This document shows positions 30,566-35,301 of a stretch of DNA of 35,301 nt, piece after piece (the stretch's first letter is position 1; every line of letters starts with the position of its first letter). Position numbers and translations under genes: made by a program. Source of the DNA: Candidatus Bathyarchaeota archaeon (GTDB taxonomy: Archaea; Thermoproteota; Bathyarchaeia; TCS64); contig JABIBQ010000010.1 of NCBI GenBank assembly GCA_018652685.1, positions 1 to 35,301 on the forward strand. The letters are read 5' to 3'. The notes under the pieces are model-generated. The model was not told the DNA's origin. It was given only the letters and a program-made list of their open reading frames with translations, and did no database searches.

Positions 30566-31745
30566 CTTTCCCTTGCTCCTTGAGCTTTTCTATGAGTCCG
30601 GGCACCACGTCGTACAGGTCCCCGACAACGCCCAGTGTGGATATCCCGAATATGGGTGCATCCGGGTCCTTGTTGACGGCAATAATGACGTCGCTGGTTT
30701 TCATGCCCGCCTGGTGCTGTACAGCTCCGCTGATACCGCACGCTAGGTAGACGGTGGGACGAACTGTCCTGCCACTGAGCCCTACCTGGTGTCTATAATT
30801 GATCCAGCCCTCGTCGATGGTGGGTCGGCTTGCGCCTACAGCGCCTCCTAATGCGGTCGCCAGCTTCTGCATGAGATCAAATCCGCTTGGGTCTCCCATT
30901 CCTAGTCCGCCGGAGACGATTATGTCTGCGTCGCTGATGCTGATCTGTTCGCCCGCCTTCTCGAAGCCAAGTACCTTGATTCTGTCTGTTAGCTTGCTCA
31001 TTTCAACAGGCTTGTTGACGATCTCGCCCTTTGGGGTATCAACAATTGATGCCTCCGTGAACATCTTGTACCTGACCGTGGCCATCTGGGGCGTGCTGTT
31101 GGTGGTTTCGATGGTTGCCATGATATTGCCGCCGTATGCTGGGCGAGTCTGCTGGAGCAGCTTTGATTCTGGATCAATATCTAGACTGGTGCAGTCCGCT
31201 GTAAGACCGGTTTTGAGCTTGGCTGCCACCCTAGGGCCCATGCTCCTGCCGATGCTGGTGGCTCCCACGAGGAATATGCTAGGTTTCTCCTCCTTGCAGC
31301 ACTCCGTAAGGAGGTCGCTGTATGGGTCGTCCCTGAACTGCGCCAGTCCGGGGTCGTCGTAGACGAATACTTTGTCCGCCCCCCTGTCTACAAGCTCCTT
31401 GGCAGAGTCTTCAACACCTGATCCTACTAGGACTGCGTAGACCGGCTCCGACAGCGGTGCAGCCAGTTCCCTCGCCTTCCCGAGGAGCTCGAAGCTCACC
31501 TTGTGGAGGCTTCCATTGCTCATCTCGGCATAGACCATGACGCCCTCGCCCTCCAATACTTTAGCCTCGGACGTGGTCATGACTATGACGCTGACCGGGC
31601 AGGCAGGGACGCACTCGCCACAAGCCCTGCAAGCCTCGTTTATCACCGCGACGCCATCAACCATATCAATGGCCCCGAATGGGCAGGCGGTGATGCACTG
31701 TTCGCATCCGATGCATCCGTCTTCAACGTATACTGGTGCGCTCAT
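30558..31745 (-). CDS. electron transfer flavoprotein alpha subunit with N-terminal 2[4Fe-4S] ferredoxin domain
   Basis: A 395-residue fusion. Residues 1-60 hold two CxxCxxCxxxCP clusters: 'CIGCEQCITACPFGAIDMVD' (Cys11, 14, 17, 21) and 'CRACGECVPACPVSVIVM' (Cys39, 42, 45, 49). Residues 68-395 are ETF alpha, with a nucleotide-binding domain ('IFLVGATSIGRSMGPRVAAK') and a FAD domain ('IIVSGGLGMGDPSGFDLMQK', 'GAVGASRPTIDEGW', 'VYLACGISGAVQHQAGM'). This composition is that of CarE/LctC subunits of bifurcating ETF complexes, where the extra domain may carry electrons from ferredoxin. The ATG is directly adjacent to the EtfB stop, and the stop overlaps the dehydrogenase start, so all three are one operon. 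Confidence 0.9.
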   Translation of the reverse strand: MSAPVYVEDGCIGCEQCITACPFGAIDMVDGVAVINEACRACGECVPACPVSVIVMTTSEAKVLEGEGVMVYAEMSNGSLHKVSFELLGKARELAAPLSEPVYAVLVGSGVEDSAKELVDRGADKVFVYDDPGLAQFRDDPYSDLLTECCKEEKPSIFLVGATSIGRSMGPRVAAKLKTGLTADCTSLDIDPESKLLQQTRPAYGGNIMATIETTNSTPQMATVRYKMFTEASIVDTPKGEIVNKPVEMSKLTDRIKVLGFEKAGEQISISDADIIVSGGLGMGDPSGFDLMQKLATALGGAVGASRPTIDEGWINYRHQVGLSGRTVRPTVYLACGISGAVQHQAGMKTSDVIIAVNKDPDAPIFGISTLGVVGDLYDVVPGLIEKLKEQGKDA

Positions 31746-32543
31746 CTAGATCACCTTGCACTCCTGTAGCTTTGCAATTATCGCTCCCACCAGCTCTTCT
31801 GTAGTTCCCTGAACAATCTCGCCCGCGTAGTGAACTTCGGGCTCAAATATCTTGACTACACGGGTATAGCTGCCGTCCAGTCCTATCTCCTTTACTGGGA
31901 GTTTGAGGTCACCGTTGGTGATCTCCTTGAACACGGCCTTCTTTGCCTTGAGGCGTCCCCTCAGCGTTGCCAGCCTGGGCTGGTTGATGTCCTTGCTGAC
32001 GGTGATGAGCAGGGGCAATGGAACCTCCAGTGTCTCGATGCCGTCGTCCATTATCCTCTTGAGTATTACCTTACCATTGCCGACCTCTACTATCTCGTTG
32101 ACGTAGCAGACGTGGGGAATGCCCATGTGTTCAGCCATCTCGGGGCCGGTTTGACCCGTGTCGCCGTCAGTGGTCTTGAGGCCGCATATGATGATGTCGT
32201 ATCCGCCCATGTGCTCGACCGTCTTGGCAAGGGTCAGGCTTGTTGCCCATGTGTCCGCGCCGGCGAATGCCCTGTCAGTTGCAAGGTAACCCTCGTCTGC
32301 GCCCATTGCGATTGCGTCCCTGAGGGCGTCTGCTGCCCATGGTGGTCCCATTGTTAATACCTTGACACTTCCGCCGTGCTTTTCCTTGATCCTGAGTCCC
32401 TCTTCGATGGCGTACTCATCGAAAGGGTTGATTACCGCGGCGACTCCTTCACGGATCAGTCGCCCTGTCTCCTCGTCGAAGTTGACTTCAGTGGTCTCCG
32501 GGACCTGTTTGATGCATACGACGATGTTTAAGCCTGCACTCAT
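31746..32543 (-). CDS. electron transfer flavoprotein beta subunit (bifurcating-type)
   Basis: A 265-residue ETF beta subunit. 'LNIVVCIKQVPETTEVNFDE' is the start. 'INPFDEYAIEEGLRIKEKHG' is the NPFD..A.EE motif of bifurcating/FixA-like EtfB. 'SVKVLTMGPPWAADALRDAI' and 'AMGADEGYLATD' follow, and 'GLKTTDGDTGQTGPEMAEHM' is the nucleotide/FAD loop with GDTGQTGP. The first EtfB in this window lacks these features. The β subunit binds FAD and, in bifurcating complexes, NAD+. It is the first gene of the operon with the ferredoxin-EtfA and FAD-linked dehydrogenase genes. A TATA element at 32582-32592 predicts a leader of about 19 bases before the ATG. Confidence 0.9.
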   Translation of the reverse strand: MSAGLNIVVCIKQVPETTEVNFDEETGRLIREGVAAVINPFDEYAIEEGLRIKEKHGGSVKVLTMGPPWAADALRDAIAMGADEGYLATDRAFAGADTWATSLTLAKTVEHMGGYDIIICGLKTTDGDTGQTGPEMAEHMGIPHVCYVNEIVEVGNGKVILKRIMDDGIETLEVPLPLLITVSKDINQPRLATLRGRLKAKKAVFKEITNGDLKLPVKEIGLDGSYTRVVKIFEPEVHYAGEIVQGTTEELVGAIIAKLQECKVI

Positions 32544-32581
32544 TGTAATCAGCTGTTTATTGTCTATCAGGATTGCCGCCT

Positions 32582-32592
32582 CTATAAAAAAG
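32582..32592. promoter_or_regulatory. TATA element shared by divergent etf-ldh operon and YbaK-like gene
   Basis: CTATAAAAAAG rightward and CTTTTTTATAG leftward. Predicted transcript starts are near 32613 (rightward, leader about 23) and 32561 (leftward, leader about 18). The gap is only 92 bases and no second strong TATA-like element is obvious. Confidence 0.5.
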
Positions 32593-32635
32593 CGAGTGTT
32601 TCGTCGAAGGGGTTTTCTACCATCGATGATGCCTC

Positions 32636-33097
32636 ATGATTATGGTGCTTTGCGTCGAGGATCTCTTGGATGGTGCCGGTGTGGAGTACAGGGTCATGGA
32701 GCTCACGGACAGGGCGGTATCTGTCGATGATGTGGTCCGGCTTTCTAAAGGTGAAATCAACCCCGATGAGATATGCAAGACCATTCTAGTGAAATCCAAG
32801 GCAGGGTTCAGAGCTCTCTTCCTCAGGGGCTCAGACAGAGTGAGCTTTAAGAAACTGAAGGCGGTCATGGGGAAGTCGCGGATAGCATCACCTGAAGACG
32901 TTATGGAGATCACCGGCGTTTTACCAGGAGCAGTTTGCCCGTTGCTGGTGACCACCCCGGTCATCGTTGACTGGAAACTCCTCAGACTTGACAGGGTGAA
33001 CTTTGGATCGGGGAACCACCTGTACGGCATCGAGATGAAATCAGTTGACCTCTACAGAGTGATGGACTACACGGTGATTGATTTCACCGAGCCATAA
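32636..33097 (+). CDS. YbaK/ProX-type aminoacyl-tRNA deacylase (editing domain)
   Basis: A 153-residue protein of the YbaK/EbsC/ProX editing-domain superfamily. It begins with 'VEYRVMELTDRAVSVDDVVR', has 'EICKTILVKSKAGFRALFLR' carrying the conserved substrate-pocket Lys, then 'DRVSFKKLKAVMGKSRIASP' and 'VLPGAVCPLLVTTPVIVDWK', matching the G-x-x-x-P-x-x pattern. Bacterial relatives clear Cys-tRNA(Pro) or Ala-tRNA(Pro) in trans. The archaeal target cannot be told from this sequence. The ATG at 32636 has another in-frame ATG two codons later. It is divergent from the ETF-lactate dehydrogenase operon. It is the second stand-alone editing protein in the window. Confidence 0.82.
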   Translation: MIMVLCVEDLLDGAGVEYRVMELTDRAVSVDDVVRLSKGEINPDEICKTILVKSKAGFRALFLRGSDRVSFKKLKAVMGKSRIASPEDVMEITGVLPGAVCPLLVTTPVIVDWKLLRLDRVNFGSGNHLYGIEMKSVDLYRVMDYTVIDFTEP

Positions 33098-33136
33098 AAT
33101 AGAGATCTATACATTCGTGAAGACAGGCAGTCCCAG

Positions 33137-33144
33137 TTATATAC
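33137..33144 (+). promoter_or_regulatory. TATA box of AEC permease gene
   Basis: TTATATAC is centred about 26 bases before the ATG at 33167, predicting a leaderless transcript. Confidence 0.5.
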
Positions 33145-33166
33145 TCGGGAACGGTGAATACGCGGT

Positions 33167-34144
33167 ATGGCAAGCATAGGGGATATAATATACTCTCTTG
33201 GGCTAATCGCGACCGGGTTATCCGCTGGATATCTCTACCGCAACAAGATCCCCCATGGAATGAATCAATCAGAGGAGGCGATAAGAAAGTTAAGGAGAAA
33301 TCTTCAGATCACAGCTATCTTCTACTTGAATCCCTTCGTGTTCGGTGGCGCCATTTGGGCTTTGGATATGAGTGATATCAGAATATTTGCTCTGCCTTTC
33401 CTCGGAGCATTTGCGGTAACCTTTGGTGGCGTCCTCGGATATGTTGCGTCTGGGATATTCAATTTGACCCGGAAACAGAGAGGAGTCATGGTGACATGTG
33501 GTAGCTTCACAAACATCGGTAGTATCGGGTCCCTGATCACATACATCATCCTGGGTGAGACCGCGGTGGCGATTATCCCGTTTTACAAGCTCTTTGAGAC
33601 CTTTCTCTACTATGGCGTCGGATTCCCTTACGCTAAATCCATGAGCGAAATGGCTTCAGAGAAGGAGTCAGTGTTTGACAGATTCAAAAACATACTGTCC
33701 GACAGGGTCCTGCAGGTTACGTTATCAAGCTGGGTTGTGGGACTTGGTTTGAACCTACTTGGAGTTGAGCGTCCAACATTTTTCTCGTTATTAATCCGCG
33801 TCTTCATACCTCTTGTCTCGTTATCTATGCTCTCATCCATTGGAATGGCTTTGAGGTTCGGTAAGATGCGTGAATACATGCGCGAGGCTTCAGCCATCGC
33901 CCTGATTAAATTCGTGGCGATCCCTACAAGCGTTTACTTGTTAGCCTCAGGGGTAGGTCTCGGTACGGTTAATGGAGGGCTGCCGTTAAAGGTGGTGACA
34001 ATTCTTGCATCTATGCCCGTGGCTTTCACAGCCATGGTACCTCCCACTCTTTACAACTTGGATGTTGATCTTGCGAACACTGCATGGATGTTGACCACAT
34101 CGCTACTTCTGGTTGTAGTACCCTTACTCTGGCTGATTCTCTGA
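33167..34144 (+). CDS. AEC (auxin efflux carrier) family permease
   Basis: A 325-residue integral membrane protein with about ten hydrophobic segments. The pattern includes 'IIYSLGLIATGLSAGYLYRN' (TM1), 'ITAIFYLNPFVFGGAIWAL', 'MVTCGSFTNIGSIGSLITYI' (TM4, the conserved Asn-Ile-Gly break), a cytoplasmic loop (about 165-185), and a repeat of the fold in 'IRVFIPLVSLSMLSSIGMAL' and 'ASMPVAFTAMVPPTLYNLDV', where the second broken helix lies. AEC permeases move organic acids such as malate or auxin-like compounds. The substrate is unknown. The start at 33167 lies about 26 bases after the TATA box centre, so it is leaderless. There is no N-terminal signal beyond TM1. Confidence 0.82.
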   Translation: MASIGDIIYSLGLIATGLSAGYLYRNKIPHGMNQSEEAIRKLRRNLQITAIFYLNPFVFGGAIWALDMSDIRIFALPFLGAFAVTFGGVLGYVASGIFNLTRKQRGVMVTCGSFTNIGSIGSLITYIILGETAVAIIPFYKLFETFLYYGVGFPYAKSMSEMASEKESVFDRFKNILSDRVLQVTLSSWVVGLGLNLLGVERPTFFSLLIRVFIPLVSLSMLSSIGMALRFGKMREYMREASAIALIKFVAIPTSVYLLASGVGLGTVNGGLPLKVVTILASMPVAFTAMVPPTLYNLDVDLANTAWMLTTSLLLVVVPLLWLIL

Positions 34145-34283
34145 TTCATCCAATTTATTACCTCAGTTCAACGAAACGCGTTGGATGACAGAGTGAATGA
34201 ACCAGATTGAGATGTTGTTTGCAGAAATATTATAGAAAAAGGCGAAGAAAATAGATATTATTCCAGAAACCTTATAACAAAAC

Positions 34284-34297
34284 GTCATATTTATGAC
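34284..34297. promoter_or_regulatory. palindrome upstream of grpE-dnaK (candidate heat-shock operator)
   Basis: GTCATA-TT-TATGAC is a perfect six-two-six inverted repeat, ending about 12 bases before the TATA-like AAATAAATC (34310-34318). It could be bound by a regulator of the chaperone operon or be an activator site. Confidence 0.45.
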
Positions 34298-34359
34298 ATA
34301 CCGATAAGGAAATAAATCAATAGCACAACAAGAACAAAGAAAACCGGTTGAAGCCACAC

Positions 34360-34896
34360 ATGTCACCAAGGAAACCCACCAAGAAAGACCTGGAGAAGCA
34401 CATCGAGGAGATGGACAAGCAGCTTGAGATCAGCGAGGACAAGGCAGGAAAATACCTCAAGGAGCTGCAGTACGCCAAGGCGGACTTGCAGAACATGCAG
34501 AAGCAGAACCTGAAGCGAATCCAGGACGTGATGGACAGGGCAAACGGCTCTATTCTTCAGCAGATGATACCCCTTCTTGACGAGTTGCAGATACTCGGCG
34601 CATTTAACGCCGAGGAGAATCTCATCGAGGGGGTCCAGATGGTGGAGAGGAAGCTCATGAAGGTACTTGAAATGGAGGGGGTCCAGCCTATCGAGGCTGT
34701 GGGATTAAAGTTCGACCCGTTCAGGCACGAGGCCATCATGGAGGTTGAGACTCTGAACTTCGAGGACGGCCATGTGGCCGAGGAGATCAGACAGGGATAC
34801 ACGTACAAGGACAAGGTTCTGCGTGCAAGCGTGGTCAAGGTGGCGAAGGCACCGGATGTTGTTGAGATTAAAATAGAGGACGATCAAGATGAGTGA
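34360..34896 (+). CDS. grpE: GrpE nucleotide exchange factor
   Basis: A 178-residue GrpE. A long N-terminal coiled coil runs over about residues 5-60 ('[20 protein letters not shown]', '[18 protein letters not shown]'), then a helical bundle ('[20 protein letters not shown]', '[18 protein letters not shown]'). It ends with the beta domain, '[16 protein letters not shown]' (family FDPxxHEA motif) and '[20 protein letters not shown]'. It releases ADP from DnaK. The start is ATG 34360; a TTG at 34348 adds four residues. The stop overlaps the dnaK ATG by eight bases. Its upstream region has a perfect palindrome and a TATA-like element. Confidence 0.92.
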   Translation: MSPRKPTKKDLEKHIEEMDKQLEISEDKAGKYLKELQYAKADLQNMQKQNLKRIQDVMDRANGSILQQMIPLLDELQILGAFNAEENLIEGVQMVERKLMKVLEMEGVQPIEAVGLKFDPFRHEAIMEVETLNFEDGHVAEEIRQGYTYKDKVLRASVVKVAKAPDVVEIKIEDDQDE

Positions 34897-35301
34897 AACA
34901 AAGAGAGAAAAGATCATAGGCATTGACTTGGGTACCACAAACAGCGCGGCAGCTGTCATGATGGGGGGAAACCCAGCGGTCATCCCAAGCGCCGAGGGCC
35001 CCACAGTTGCGGGCAAGATGTTCCCAAGCGTCGTCGCGTTCACAAAGGATGGCCAACTACTTGTAGGACAGTCCGCCAGCAGGCAGGCGGTTACAAACCC
35101 CGAGGGCACCATCCGTGAGGCGAAGCGCCACATGGGCACTGATAGGATGATCACGCTGCACGGCAAGGATTACACGCCACAGCAGATCAGCTCCTTCATA
35201 CTTCAGAAGATTCTGCGGGACACGGAAACATACATGGGCGAGAAGGTGACCAAGGCGGTCATCACTGTCCCAGCTCACTTTAACGACAACCAGAGACAGG
35301 C
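34889..35301 (+). CDS. dnaK: DnaK (Hsp70) chaperone, N-terminal part (truncated by window edge)
   Basis: About 137 residues are visible and the frame runs off the window end. '[19 protein letters not shown]' is the phosphate-binding loop of the Hsp70 ATPase, followed by '[20 protein letters not shown]', '[17 protein letters not shown]' and '[16 protein letters not shown]', all in the expected order. Hsp70 folds proteins with ATP, helped by GrpE and DnaJ. The start ATG at 34889 lies within the final codons of grpE (overlap of eight bases). Many archaea lack Hsp70, and those that have it probably gained it from bacteria; the visible sequence does not show which donor. A dnaJ gene, if present, lies outside the window. 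Confidence 0.95.
   Translation, partial: MSETKREKIIGIDLGTTNSAAAVMMGGNPAVIPSAEGPTVAGKMFPSVVAFTKDGQLLVGQSASRQAVTNPEGTIREAKRHMGTDRMITLHGKDYTPQQISSFILQKILRDTETYMGEKVTKAVITVPAHFNDNQRQ

Noticed and set aside
1..35301. CRISPR arrays, insertion sequences, integrases, phage genes or long direct repeats.
   Set aside because: None was found. The M19 pair is a diverged gene duplication, and the other repeats are short palindromes.

Overview
This is archaeal chromosomal DNA. Markers seen are an Orc1/Cdc6 initiator, an Alba chromatin protein, a Sir2 deacetylase, a TrmB-type regulator, a stand-alone Lrp/AsnC RAM domain, a COG2521-type methyltransferase, a thiolase paired with a DUF35 protein, TATA boxes about 25 bases before expected transcript starts, many nearly leaderless genes, and TTG/GTG starts beside a minority of Shine-Dalgarno (SD) starts. 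The ferredoxin-linked enzymes and electron-transfer flavoproteins (ETFs) suggest an anaerobic or microaerophilic heterotroph that ferments peptides and oxidises organic and fatty acids. grpE-dnaK fits euryarchaeal (e.g. Thermoplasmata-related), thaumarchaeal or similar mesophilic lineages. The exact lineage cannot be fixed from the sequence alone.

Layout. 1-9 kb, peptide and amino-acid use: the tail of a 2-oxoacid:ferredoxin oxidoreductase alpha subunit with its complete beta subunit, an alpha/beta hydrolase, an M20 amidohydrolase overlapping a metallo-beta-lactamase-fold gene, an effector-binding-domain protein, two tandem M19 dipeptidase-like paralogs with altered metal-ligand positions, and a PLP aminotransferase followed by a possible gene remnant. 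9-13.8 kb, information processing: tRNA-Glu(CTC), an Orc1/Cdc6 - winged-helix - small ORF unit, an AIR-synthase-like protein with a COG2521 methyltransferase, and two unknown small proteins. 13.8-21 kb: MFS transporter, TatD-like hydrolase, sugar-nucleotide epimerase, zinc-ribbon/RDD membrane protein, then a TrmB regulator divergent from a UDP-sulfoquinovose synthase-like gene, followed by APS kinase and a RAM-domain protein. 21-26.4 kb, acyl-CoA metabolism: thiolase plus DUF35 protein, a hydroxyacyl-CoA dehydrogenase/enoyl-CoA hydratase fusion, and a divergent EtfBA pair. 26.4-29.2 kb: Sir2, a polysaccharide deacetylase, an Alba protein with a C-terminal helix-hairpin-helix tail, and a free-standing threonyl-tRNA synthetase editing domain. 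29.2-32.5 kb: an EtfB - ferredoxin-EtfA - FAD-linked dehydrogenase operon with the composition of the electron-confurcating lactate dehydrogenase. 32.6-35.3 kb: a YbaK-type editing protein, an AEC permease, and grpE followed by the start of dnaK.

The enzymes fit together as follows. Peptidases, aminotransferase and 2-oxoacid oxidoreductase would yield acyl-CoA and reduced ferredoxin. The thiolase, dehydrogenase-hydratase and first ETF form an acyl-CoA module. The second ETF operon would couple oxidation of lactate or another 2-hydroxyacid to NAD+ and ferredoxin. Points worth most attention are the ETF-lactate dehydrogenase operon, the sulfosugar/APS kinase locus, the M19 paralogs, the isolated ThrRS editing domain, the Alba-HhH fusion next to Sir2, and several intergenic palindromes and shared divergent TATA elements.
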